From: Deltaproteobacteria bacterium UBA5756
GTDB lineage: Bacteria; Desulfobacterota; Syntrophorhabdia; Syntrophorhabdales; Syntrophorhabdaceae
DNA: 64,000 nucleotides
Direction of reading: 5' to 3'
NCBI GenBank assembly: GCA_002418985.1
Contig: DIFE01000081.1
Location: 1 to 64,000 of the forward strand
Shown: positions 33,705 to 42,141 of the stretch, one piece after another
Position numbering within the stretch: position 1 is the first letter of the stretch
How the letters are laid out: the number at the start of each line of letters is the position of its first letter
Notes under the pieces: generated by a model
What the model saw: the letters and a program-made list of their open reading frames with translations, nothing else
Databases searched by the model: none
Told to the model about the DNA's origin: nothing
Position numbers and translations under genes: made by a program

Positions 33705-35542
33705 TACAGGAGCCTCAGTACCGCGTCCATGTCTATCGTCCCCAATGTCATCTTGTTGTATGCATCCATAAGGATGCTGTTGCTCATGTCGGCGGCCTCC
33801 ACCTTCGCTTCCATGTGATAACCGGAGATCCTTCCGTCGGAAAAGTGGCCCGGCCTGAACTCGATCGCCTCGCCGAGAACCGTTCGGCCTGAATACCCCG
33901 CGGAGAGAACACGCCGCGCCATCCCCCGGCTGCCTTCCCCGATCGTCTTCCTGCAGGCATCACAGCCGTCGGACAGACTTGGGATATAGAATCTTTTTTC
34001 GCGGATATTGCTGAGGAAAAGGTCCCTTTCGGGATAACGGAGTTTTTTCATCCATTCCGGTATAGTGCCCAGGGGTTCCACCATCTCTTTTTTGCAGTGG
34101 TTGCAGAGCTTCTTTACCAGCACCTGGTTAACACCCATGATAAGATTGTCCGCCACGGCGTCGATGGAAACCCCATAATCCTCTATCAGCATCTGGGGAA
34201 TCTGTGCGACCCGTGATACGTGGAGAGTTCCCAATACAAGATGCCCTGTTTTGGACAGGTGGACCGCCGTGCTGACCGTTTCTTCATCACGCAGTTCGCC
34301 TATGAAAATGACGTCCGGGTCGTGCCTCTTGAAGGCCCTCGCAAATTCCGGGAATCCCACCACGTGTATGCTTGTCTTGCTGCTCTTCTCGCTGCCCGCG
34401 TCCTCCACGTATTCAAAGGTCTGGAATTGGCGCCCGCCGGGGATCTGATACTCGATGGGGTCCTCGACGCAGAGTATACATTTTGTCGAAGACAGGCCCG
34501 CCAGAAGGGTGTTCACCGTTCTCGACTTTCCGCTCCCTGTGGGACCGGTGACAAGGATGATTCCGCGGTTTCGTCTGACAGCCGTCTCGAACATATCGAC
34601 GTGGTGCTCCAGGTATCCCAGATCGTATAGCTTCTCGTTCCTGATGTCCGTTTTGGCGAGGACGCGCAGGACAACATCGCTGTTTACCGCGTCGGGTTTC
34701 CAGATCAATGACATTCTGAGGTCTACATCCGTATGCCATCCGACGTCTTCTTTTCTGCATATGATCTTTCCATCGAGAGGCCGTCTTTTTTCGTCAGTCT
34801 TCAGGGAAGGAGTCATTTCCTTTGCCCAGTTGATAAGCACATTGACGAGGGAACGTCCTTTCTCGGCCTTCAATGTATGGACGTCGACAAGATCGCCGAG
34901 GAGTCTGAAACGGATCTTGTATATATCCTGATTGTCCTGGGGAAAGATATGGATGTCCGTCGCCCCGTGAATGAGGGCATCCCTGATGAAAGGATAGATA
35001 AACTCTCTGGATACATTTCTGTCGGCTATGACGACTTTCGCTGTACCTGCCGGGTTTGCATATCCGCTCTTGATCTCGATGTTGTGAAAATCGTCCTTCT
35101 TCAGGAGGAAGAAACTGGTTTCATCAATGCGATCCTTCCCGAGATCTTTGAGGGCCATGGGATGCCAGACATATACGTGCATGGAGGAATTGCCCTCCGA
35201 GCCGTCTATCGTAGACGTGATGAGCCTGCCGTCTTTGATATGCCGGATGTGGCCCTCCACGTCCCGGGCGGCGGGGATGCCCGTGAGAGTCTGAAATACG
35301 CTGCGGAGCTCCTCATACGTCATGGCGTTCTCAATCTCGCAGATCACGTTATATACGCTCTGGTCGATCTGTTTTGCCCTTTCAAGGAAGATCTTGAAAG
35401 ACTCCTGGGCCATACCCTTGATGTCGACAAGATACCGGGAGATCGCATTTTCAACACGTGAACGATCCAGTGATTCGATCCGGTTGGCGACCCGGCCAAC
35501 CGTTGCGCATGTATCGGTACTGTTCACAGGTCTTTCCATCAT
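33704..35542 (-). CDS. PilQ-like (GspE family) pilus assembly ATPase
   Basis: The 612-residue protein has Walker A GPTGSGKSRTVN (about 330-341), Asp box CVEDPIEYQIPGG, Walker B DVIFIGELRDEE (about 410-421) and His box GTLHVSRVAQIPQML. A zinc-binding tetracysteine is formed by CNHC (about 481) and CDAC (about 529), as in assembly ATPases. It powers pilin polymerisation. The start overlaps the pilP-like stop by four bases. Confidence 0.9.
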   Translation of the reverse strand: MMERPVNSTDTCATVGRVANRIESLDRSRVENAISRYLVDIKGMAQESFKIFLERAKQIDQSVYNVICEIENAMTYEELRSVFQTLTGIPAARDVEGHIRHIKDGRLITSTIDGSEGNSSMHVYVWHPMALKDLGKDRIDETSFFLLKKDDFHNIEIKSGYANPAGTAKVVIADRNVSREFIYPFIRDALIHGATDIHIFPQDNQDIYKIRFRLLGDLVDVHTLKAEKGRSLVNVLINWAKEMTPSLKTDEKRRPLDGKIICRKEDVGWHTDVDLRMSLIWKPDAVNSDVVLRVLAKTDIRNEKLYDLGYLEHHVDMFETAVRRNRGIILVTGPTGSGKSRTVNTLLAGLSSTKCILCVEDPIEYQIPGGRQFQTFEYVEDAGSEKSSKTSIHVVGFPEFARAFKRHDPDVIFIGELRDEETVSTAVHLSKTGHLVLGTLHVSRVAQIPQMLIEDYGVSIDAVADNLIMGVNQVLVKKLCNHCKKEMVEPLGTIPEWMKKLRYPERDLFLSNIREKRFYIPSLSDGCDACRKTIGEGSRGMARRVLSAGYSGRTVLGEAIEFRPGHFSDGRISGYHMEAKVEAADMSNSILMDAYNKMTLGTIDMDAVLRLL

Positions 35543-36459
35543 TGTGCCGTTACCTTCAGTGTCCTTCCGCTCTTGAGGTGCACTTCATTCATCGTGATTC
35601 CCGCAACGGAGTCGCCATCCACTACCGAACCCACTTTCAGTTCGCCCTTGTTCGTCAATGCGATTGAGGTATTCTGTGTTTGTATGACCCCGACCACCTT
35701 CAGATCCCCGGGCCGATCGGTCCCGCCCAAGATCGACGGCAGGACAGCGAGTTCATTGCCGGTGAGGCCCGACGTCAATTTTCCTGCGTTGCCCGATCGT
35801 GGAGAACGCGAAGATGCGGCATTCTTTCGGCGAGTCTTCGGCGCCCGTGAGGCTTCAAATCTTTTCAGAAATTTGTCACGAAAAGGATTGTCATCCCTCA
35901 GCACCAACTGGTTGAGAAGCGTCTCGGGCTGAACCGGCGCGGCCCGTGGCGCCGTCGCCGTCCCCAAGGTCCGGACTGCCTTTTCGCCGGGTGGCGGTGA
36001 AACCGCTTTAACCGGAACGGACCGTTCCGCCGGCACGGGTTTGTTCTGCGCGGGTGCGCCGTTTGTGACGTGATCCACGACAGGTGCCGCTTGCGGGACC
36101 CGTCCGTTCGACGGCGGCAATTGTGCTGATTGCGCGGCGTCGCCCGGCTGCCCATCGATAAACTGCGTGTCCGGGGAGGATGGGGCGCCTCCTCCTTTCC
36201 CGAGATCGATACCCTTTACAAGGGCAGGGGGATTGGCGGAGATCCTCTTATTAAGCGACCACCGGGTAGAGTCAAGGTAGAAGTACCCGCCGATTGCAGC
36301 CGCAAAGACGATGAATACACCAATACAGAGGCCGATCCACGTCAGAATGCCCCCGCCCTTTTCGGCCGCCTTGTTTTGCAGGACGGGATACTCTTCCGCG
36401 CGACATTCATCACCGGATTCATCATCTCCGCCTTTCTTCTTCACAAATGGAAGTCTCAT
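35539..36459 (-). CDS. PilP-like pilus biogenesis protein
   Basis: The 306-residue protein has a cytoplasmic charged start, one membrane helix (about 42-66) and a Pro/Ala-rich periplasmic linker. It ends in a small domain VVGVIQTQNTSIALTNKGEL with VGSVVDGDSVAGIT that matches the C-terminal domain of PilP-type proteins bridging inner membrane and secretin. Position between pilO and pilQ is as in IncI thin-pilus operons. Confidence 0.8.
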   Translation of the reverse strand: MRLPFVKKKGGDDESGDECRAEEYPVLQNKAAEKGGGILTWIGLCIGVFIVFAAAIGGYFYLDSTRWSLNKRISANPPALVKGIDLGKGGGAPSSPDTQFIDGQPGDAAQSAQLPPSNGRVPQAAPVVDHVTNGAPAQNKPVPAERSVPVKAVSPPPGEKAVRTLGTATAPRAAPVQPETLLNQLVLRDDNPFRDKFLKRFEASRAPKTRRKNAASSRSPRSGNAGKLTSGLTGNELAVLPSILGGTDRPGDLKVVGVIQTQNTSIALTNKGELKVGSVVDGDSVAGITMNEVHLKSGRTLKVTAQ

Positions 36460-36473
36460 GCCTGTCTCCCGAT

Positions 36474-37604
36474 TTAGAATCTGTGGCAGGTCAATTCCCC
36501 TACGGTCTTGTCGCCACTGACGGTCATGCTGTTGATCACGACCGGCGATAGATAGATGTCATTCAATATCCTCACCACATTCTTGTAGTCCTTTTCCACC
36601 AGCGTAAACTTCCACTCCTTATCACCTCTGGCTTCAACATCACAAAGGCCCACAATGGTCTCGAAGCCTTTTGCGTTCTGACGTGCGTGTCCCTCCGTCT
36701 TCATAGCCGCGGGCACGTCGCTTCTGCTTTTTGTGAAAACAAGCTCCTTTTCGAAGGTAAAGAGATCTCCGCTCTTCCTGCTTCCGCGAAAGGGATAGAA
36801 TGATTCGAATTGAAAGGATAGCGTGCCCTTCAACTCCTGTTTACCGCCCTGACCGCCGGGCAGGAGCCGGAAAGAAGCGCTCTTCAAGGCAATGTCTTCA
36901 GGAAGTGTTTCGACATAAAGTTTATACTTGACCAGGGCTTCGCTGGTTATGAGTATCGACAATGCCCGTATCTCTTCACCGGTAAGGGGTGGTATTTCCC
37001 GCTTCACTTCGGCATACGAACGCGGCACCGCTGTCTTCTTCGAGAAGGTACCCGTATAGTACAGAAAGGCTCCGGTGACTGCTGCAACGATCAGGAGAAT
37101 GACAGCCGCCTGAAAGGGCGTAACCCCGCTTGTCACTTCTTTGAGAAGTTTCTCATAGGGGATAGTGATAAAATCCGGCTCCAGGGAAAGGGATGCATCG
37201 CCGAAGATCCCGTCGTACTGCCTGCCCGCCATGGCCATGAAATTGCCGGGGCTGCTGTCCACGTTGGGCATGTATCGCGTTTCGATGGTCATATTGCCGG
37301 CCTTGATCTCCATGAAGACATGTTTGCCGTCACCACGGTCAAAGAATCCCGCCAGAACGCTCTTTTTGTTCTTCACCATGTAATAGGCCATGAGATACGC
37401 GAAGGATACACGGCGGGACGATATCCACCGGTCGCCTGCGCGATGGCACAGTTTCTCCCGCGGCTTGAGCTTTCGTATGGAGATGTGCCCGGCAAAAGGG
37501 ATGATCCGCGCGCCCCTTCCGAGCCTGATCATCCCCGGATCGATCATTTTTTGCGCAAGGACATCGAAGACGAGATTGTCGTCAAATTTAACATAGAGTT
37601 TCAC
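36474..37604 (-). CDS. PilO-like pilus biogenesis protein
   Basis: I start it at GTG 37604 (376 residues) because GGGAGA lies just upstream and it follows the pilN stop by one base; the frame is open to 37691 inside pilN. A cytoplasmic N-terminal half (about 1-165) precedes one membrane helix (ILLIVAAVTGAFLYYTG, about 172-190) and a periplasmic domain. This layout and the position fit PilO of IncI systems, an inner-membrane partner of PilP. Direct family recognition is weaker than for the ATPases. Confidence 0.75.
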   Translation of the reverse strand: MKLYVKFDDNLVFDVLAQKMIDPGMIRLGRGARIIPFAGHISIRKLKPREKLCHRAGDRWISSRRVSFAYLMAYYMVKNKKSVLAGFFDRGDGKHVFMEIKAGNMTIETRYMPNVDSSPGNFMAMAGRQYDGIFGDASLSLEPDFITIPYEKLLKEVTSGVTPFQAAVILLIVAAVTGAFLYYTGTFSKKTAVPRSYAEVKREIPPLTGEEIRALSILITSEALVKYKLYVETLPEDIALKSASFRLLPGGQGGKQELKGTLSFQFESFYPFRGSRKSGDLFTFEKELVFTKSRSDVPAAMKTEGHARQNAKGFETIVGLCDVEARGDKEWKFTLVEKDYKNVVRILNDIYLSPVVINSMTVSGDKTVGELTCHRF

Positions 37605-37605
37605 C

Positions 37606-39048
37606 TCATATCTCCCTATCTCCTTTCTCTTCAACAAAGTTGATGAGAACGGTGAGTTCCGACGTCCTGTCTCTTGAACTGTTGTATCCAAAAAGATAGG
37701 AAAGGACCGGCAGGTTGCTCAATACGGGTATCCCCACTCGTTTTTTATCGGTACTCTTGATCTTGAAACCCGATATAGCGACCATCTCGCCGACGGACAT
37801 TTTGATCGGTATCGAGACGTAATTGCGCTCCACCTGCGGAAGTTCCATCTTCTCAACAACCTGAAAGCCAAGGAGATTGGAGAGGTCGACGCTGGTATTC
37901 ACAAGGTATCCCTTCTCCAGTTTCAACGGGTTGACGGTCATCTTGATGCCAACCTCCATGCTGGACATCTGCGGCGTCGTTATCGTCTGGTCGTTGATGA
38001 CCTGGATTATACTGCCCGTCGTGTACCAGACAGTCTGCGACATCTCGAAGGGGAGGATGGCGCCCGAGACTGCCCTCGACTCCCACGAATGGACCACATG
38101 AACATCGCCGTATGTTCCCAGCATCTTGATGAATCCTGCAAAATCCTCATCGATCACCAGCAGGGTGGCCACATTGCTGTCGCCCATCGTCTGCGTAAAA
38201 TTAACGCCAAATTCAACGGATGGGGCCCTCGCCCTGAGTAGTGCATACCAGTTGAGCCCGGTCTCGTACTCATCTTTGTAGTCTATCCGGACAAGAGTGA
38301 TCTTCATCGTGATGGTCTTGCGTTTCTTAATGTCTGTCTCGAGCATTTCCCTGACCATTTTGACCCGTGAGGGTATGTCCCGCACATAGACGAAACCGGT
38401 TGTCATTGGGGTAACCACCCCCTTTGTCGAGAGCATTTTCTTTATGCTCTCCATGATCTTCGACATCTCACGGTCTTCCGTTTTTTCCCCCGTCGATGAA
38501 GATCCCGATGAACCTGTAGATGTCCCCGAATTGGAATATCCGCCGATTGTCGAAGTCTGGGAGGTCCGTGTGAGCGAACGGTTGTTCGATGAAGCAGTGT
38601 CACTCAGGGATTCCTTCTGCGTAACGTACACATCATGAACATTCAGGATGGCCTCCTCATAAGGCGTTACGACATACGACCCTTCGATCACCCTCCTAAA
38701 GGCGTAGTCAAGACCGGAGACTATCGTCTCGATGGCCTCCTCGAAAGACTCTCCTTCGTAATAAGCACTCACCTTCACTTTCGAGGCGTCGATCTCGCGG
38801 TCGATGGTGATACTGGCCCCCGCTTGCCTTCCCAGGGACAAGAGGGCGTCGTTCAAGGGCACGCCATTGAAATTGAGACTGACCGCCTTTGTGCCCGTGT
38901 TTTTCACGACCGCTTCTGACAGCAGGGCTCTTTTAAGCGCGCCGTCCGCCGCTTCGGCACCGTTGACATCAGTAAGTCCTCCGGCACCCCAAATCAGGGC
39001 AAGAACCGCCATTAAAAAGCCCAACCTGATAATATTCTTTCCCGTCAC
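37606..39048 (-). CDS. PilN-like outer-membrane secretin of the thin pilus
   Basis: I start it at GTG 39048 (480 residues), which overlaps the upstream stop as GTGA and follows AGGAGGG. A signal peptide (FLMAVLALIWGAGG) leads into a secretin/TonB-type short N-terminal domain (about 45-135, FNGVPLNDALLSLGRQAGAS). The C-terminal secretin domain includes VERNYVSIPIKMSVGEMVAI, VGIPVLSNLPVLSYLFGY and ELTVLINF. A Ser/Thr/Gly-rich linker (about 175-195) separates the two. No lipobox cysteine is seen, unlike plasmid PilN lipoproteins. Confidence 0.88.
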   Translation of the reverse strand: MTGKNIIRLGFLMAVLALIWGAGGLTDVNGAEAADGALKRALLSEAVVKNTGTKAVSLNFNGVPLNDALLSLGRQAGASITIDREIDASKVKVSAYYEGESFEEAIETIVSGLDYAFRRVIEGSYVVTPYEEAILNVHDVYVTQKESLSDTASSNNRSLTRTSQTSTIGGYSNSGTSTGSSGSSSTGEKTEDREMSKIMESIKKMLSTKGVVTPMTTGFVYVRDIPSRVKMVREMLETDIKKRKTITMKITLVRIDYKDEYETGLNWYALLRARAPSVEFGVNFTQTMGDSNVATLLVIDEDFAGFIKMLGTYGDVHVVHSWESRAVSGAILPFEMSQTVWYTTGSIIQVINDQTITTPQMSSMEVGIKMTVNPLKLEKGYLVNTSVDLSNLLGFQVVEKMELPQVERNYVSIPIKMSVGEMVAISGFKIKSTDKKRVGIPVLSNLPVLSYLFGYNSSRDRTSELTVLINFVEEKGDREI

Positions 39049-39683
39049 TGAATCCCTCCTGCATCCGGCGTATACCTTTTTATCCTGCATACAAACCCGT
39101 CGGGCGTCAGGAATGTGCCCTCGCCGCCAGAAAACGCAAGGGAGACCCTTCTTGCGGCTTTTTGCGGTATATAGAGAACGTTGAAACCATCCCGTTCATT
39201 CATGATGGTATAGACCGTTCTGCCGGCGTCGAATGTCCCTCCCGACATCGGGACGACGCGTATCGACGGGACCTCTCCCGCGAAAAGCGCCCTGACTCCG
39301 GACCAGACGATCTGCCTCGCTTTGTGGACCACGCCTTCCTCGCCGGTATTATAGACGGCAACAACTAATTTGGTGCCGGGCGTCTCGAGCGTTTTGAGGG
39401 TGAGGCCTTCAGGCAGGGGTGCCTCGGGTATCTCAAGAATGCCGGCAAGCCTTGTCTGCCATTTCCTGCCTTCTGTTAATGGCGTTCTGTCCTTCCCTGC
39501 TCCATCAGACGCAACATCTTCCGGGACGCCTCGGGCATCCCGACTCTTGACGACCTTCGGTTTTTCGAGAAAAGCGTCTTCCAGTTCTGAAGACACCCCT
39601 CGCATCGACAGTGCCTGACTATATCCCAGACATGTGCAAAGGAGTATGCCTGCCGCAAACAGGGCCCCCGGAATATGCCTCAT
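39045..39683 (-). CDS. exported protein of the secretion/pilus cluster, unknown
   Basis: Start at ATG 39683 (212 residues) behind GGGGGG, overlapping the preceding lipoprotein gene by four bases. Residues 1-25 are a signal peptide (GALFAAGILLCTCLGYSQA). The mature protein has an alpha/beta C-terminal domain (about 95-212). Its position before pilN corresponds to pilL/pilM-type genes of IncI operons, but I see no convincing motif. Confidence 0.7.
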   Translation of the reverse strand: MRHIPGALFAAGILLCTCLGYSQALSMRGVSSELEDAFLEKPKVVKSRDARGVPEDVASDGAGKDRTPLTEGRKWQTRLAGILEIPEAPLPEGLTLKTLETPGTKLVVAVYNTGEEGVVHKARQIVWSGVRALFAGEVPSIRVVPMSGGTFDAGRTVYTIMNERDGFNVLYIPQKAARRVSLAFSGGEGTFLTPDGFVCRIKRYTPDAGGIQ

Positions 39684-40393
39684 GGCTTCCCCCCTTCCCG
39701 GGCTATCGTGACGAGGGCAAAGGTGGAGCTCCACGAAAGACGCAGAACGTAATGCCGTTCATCTTTGTATTTCCCTTCTTTCCTGAGCCTTGTCACCAGC
39801 TTTTTAAGCTGCGGCATCGTGTCAAACGTCCCGAGGATCTCGCATTTGAGGCCCTCCAGCCTGTTTCTGGCATCCATGAACGCAACAAGTTTCTGCGTTT
39901 CATTCACATACTGCTTTTTCGTTTGCACGAGGAGATTACATTTTTGGTCGACGCTCAGGTCCATGACCGACGGAAACCAGGATGGACGGAATTCGACAGG
40001 CGTATAGACACCGGGGATGATCGCAAGCCTTCCACCGGCGGCATACCCGCCGCTGAAAGGCACGCGGTCGGACCCTGCCATGTCCAGATCATACGATCGA
40101 CCCGGTACAACCTTTAGTTCCGCGCCGCTGACAACAAGCCTCATATTTTCATCGCCTCCCCGCGCTATAGACACGATACCCGATCCCCCTTCACGCCCGT
40201 CTGTTTCCACGATCCTGTAAAGATAGCGTGAATAGGGCCCTGCCGCCTCGGTATCACCAAGGATATTCGCCATGTCACCTGCCGTTGCCGTTGAGAATGG
40301 ATCATCCGGGCCGTACCCGGCGTTCTCAAGGCCGCCGCAGGATGCGAGCGCTGCGCTGATGACAAGTGCCTGGAGGAGAAGTCTTAGGTCCAT
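39680..40393 (-). CDS. lipoprotein of the secretion/pilus cluster, unknown
   Basis: The 237-residue protein has a lipoprotein signal ending ALVISAALASC with Cys19 as the lipidation site. The mature chain begins with Gly-rich sequence and ends with a basic helical part (about 165-225). No known family is recognised. It sits between the DotG-like gene and the exported protein, so an outer-membrane core role is plausible. Confidence 0.7.
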   Translation of the reverse strand: MDLRLLLQALVISAALASCGGLENAGYGPDDPFSTATAGDMANILGDTEAAGPYSRYLYRIVETDGREGGSGIVSIARGGDENMRLVVSGAELKVVPGRSYDLDMAGSDRVPFSGGYAAGGRLAIIPGVYTPVEFRPSWFPSVMDLSVDQKCNLLVQTKKQYVNETQKLVAFMDARNRLEGLKCEILGTFDTMPQLKKLVTRLRKEGKYKDERHYVLRLSWSSTFALVTIAREGGKP

Positions 40394-40409
40394 AGCTCTT
40401 TTCCCCCGT

Positions 40410-41564
40410 CTACGGCGTGAAGTAGATCAGGACGGGCACTCCCTTTTCCATGATGAGGGTTGGGTTTTTTTTCGTTGAACTTTCCACTTTCTTCGACAAA
40501 CCCTGAAAGATCGTGTCACCGGCAGCGAGACCGCCTTCCCGCAGGCGGTCGTCACTTTTGGTCTCGCCCGTCACCGTCACGCCTCCGCTGGCGACCTCCA
40601 CCGTCGTCGTGTCTTTTCTCAGTGCATTGAGAAAAGAGGATACACCGGCCATGACACCACTCGTAACCGTACCGGCTATATCCTCGTGTTTCACCACCGA
40701 TACTATGCCGTCGGTTTCATCTATCGACGCTACATAGCCTTTCATTTGATGGTGCTTGTTATCGGGCCCGATAATTCCGGACACCTCCACATGGAAACGG
40801 CTGTCCGTGAAATTGGCTACCGCCTTACCCACAACCTTCCAGCCTTTCACCGGAATCTCGGTCCCGGTGGCAACAAAGACTGCATTTGTCTGTGCAGAGG
40901 TAAAGGTCCTATCCATGACAGCCCTGTAAGGTTTGTAATAGCTGACATTTGGTCCGTTGCCGCCGGTTGTGGCCCCTTTTTGTTCGCCCCCCTCGTCACC
41001 GACCGTTGCCTGCGCTTTGTTGATGAAACCGCCCGAGGTCTTTCGTATGTAGATATATTCCCATGCCTTTCTCTTTGATTCCTCCGGGCCCCCTTCCCCG
41101 CTCTTTTCGCCCCTGTCGTGCTGCGCCGCCTCATTATAAATACTTCGCTTCCCTCTGCGCCCGGGCATGGACGGACTTAGCGGATCTGAACCATCGGCCT
41201 CAGCCACGATTTCGTCAAGAAGGGGGTCGGGGTCCTTTTTCTTCTTCTTTGAAACGCCGACACCACCGACGTATCCGCCTTTCTCGCTTTCTTTCAGCAT
41301 TTGTTGCTCTTTTTTGATTGCATCACCTATGGTACTTTCAGTCTTCTTACCCTCTTCGACGATTTGAGGCTCTTCGTTCTTCAGCCTCGCTTCCCCGGCG
41401 TCCTTCTGTGAATCTCCGGACCCATTTACCTCCAATTGAGAGATCCGCGTCTTCTTGGTTGTACTCTTCATAAGCACACCTACGACCACCGACATTACCA
41501 CCGCCAGTGCGACCACGCCCAGCGTGATCAGGATTGCGGGTCTCGAAAGTTTCCTCACGGTCAA
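40410..41564 (-). CDS. DotG/TraO/VirB10-like core-complex protein
   Basis: The 384-residue protein has one N-terminal membrane helix (ILITLGVVALAVVMSVVVGVL, about 12-32) and a long charged linker with KKKKK. The C-terminal domain (about 215-384) follows the VirB10/DotG plan: VMDRTFTSAQTNAVFVATG, KGWKVVGKAVANFTDSRFHV, and a final GVPVLIYFTP strand. DotG spans both membranes and forms the channel of type IVB secretion systems. It overlaps the next upstream gene by four bases. Confidence 0.85.
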   Translation of the reverse strand: MTVRKLSRPAILITLGVVALAVVMSVVVGVLMKSTTKKTRISQLEVNGSGDSQKDAGEARLKNEEPQIVEEGKKTESTIGDAIKKEQQMLKESEKGGYVGGVGVSKKKKKDPDPLLDEIVAEADGSDPLSPSMPGRRGKRSIYNEAAQHDRGEKSGEGGPEESKRKAWEYIYIRKTSGGFINKAQATVGDEGGEQKGATTGGNGPNVSYYKPYRAVMDRTFTSAQTNAVFVATGTEIPVKGWKVVGKAVANFTDSRFHVEVSGIIGPDNKHHQMKGYVASIDETDGIVSVVKHEDIAGTVTSGVMAGVSSFLNALRKDTTTVEVASGGVTVTGETKSDDRLREGGLAAGDTIFQGLSKKVESSTKKNPTLIMEKGVPVLIYFTP

Positions 41565-42139
41565 AGTCCCGACGCCACGGGCCTGACTATATATTGCGAA
41601 CCCGAAAACAGTATTGCGTTCCCGCCGCGGATCCTGGCCGATCCAACGGTTCCCCGCTTGTCGTTGAAATAGATCGATATCGCTCTCTCGCCATCAGCCT
41701 TGACCGCAACCACGACATCTCCAAGGTCAAGGGGCTCCTTTTCATGGAGGCAGTAGACCACCTTCAAATTATGGTGTGATTGCAGATATTTGTACTCGTC
41801 GCGGGAGATCTCGCTCCATTTCCCGTCGATGACCGGCAAATGCTCGCTGTCAAAGACGAGGGCGACGATTTCACTGCCGCCGTGGGGAGAGAAGATCTCT
41901 ATTCTTTCCGGAATCTCGTATGTGGTGCGCACCTTTTCAAGGAAAGGATCACCGCCGGGAAGAGCCTTTTTTCCTCCAGCAAGTGTCTTCATGCCCAGCA
42001 AGAGTTCCCCGAGGGCGTCCATAGCGGCGCCACCGGTCCCATGCTTCTCTATCGCACCTGCAGGCGACGTCGTCATCAGGACGATCATGATTGCCAATGA
42101 AATCAATACGTGAAGAATGGTCGGGCCTCCTGTTGTCAT
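41561..42139 (-). CDS. exported protein between the VirB4-like and DotG-like genes, unknown
   Basis: The 192-residue protein has a signal peptide or N-terminal anchor (TILHVLISLAIMIVLMTTSP) and a mature alpha/beta domain from about 70. I recognise no motif. In IncI transfer regions small exported proteins occupy similar positions. It starts two bases after the VirB4-like stop and overlaps dotG by four bases. Confidence 0.65.
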   Translation of the reverse strand: MTTGGPTILHVLISLAIMIVLMTTSPAGAIEKHGTGGAAMDALGELLLGMKTLAGGKKALPGGDPFLEKVRTTYEIPERIEIFSPHGGSEIVALVFDSEHLPVIDGKWSEISRDEYKYLQSHHNLKVVYCLHEKEPLDLGDVVVAVKADGERAISIYFNDKRGTVGSARIRGGNAILFSGSQYIVRPVASGL

Positions 42140-42141
42140 CT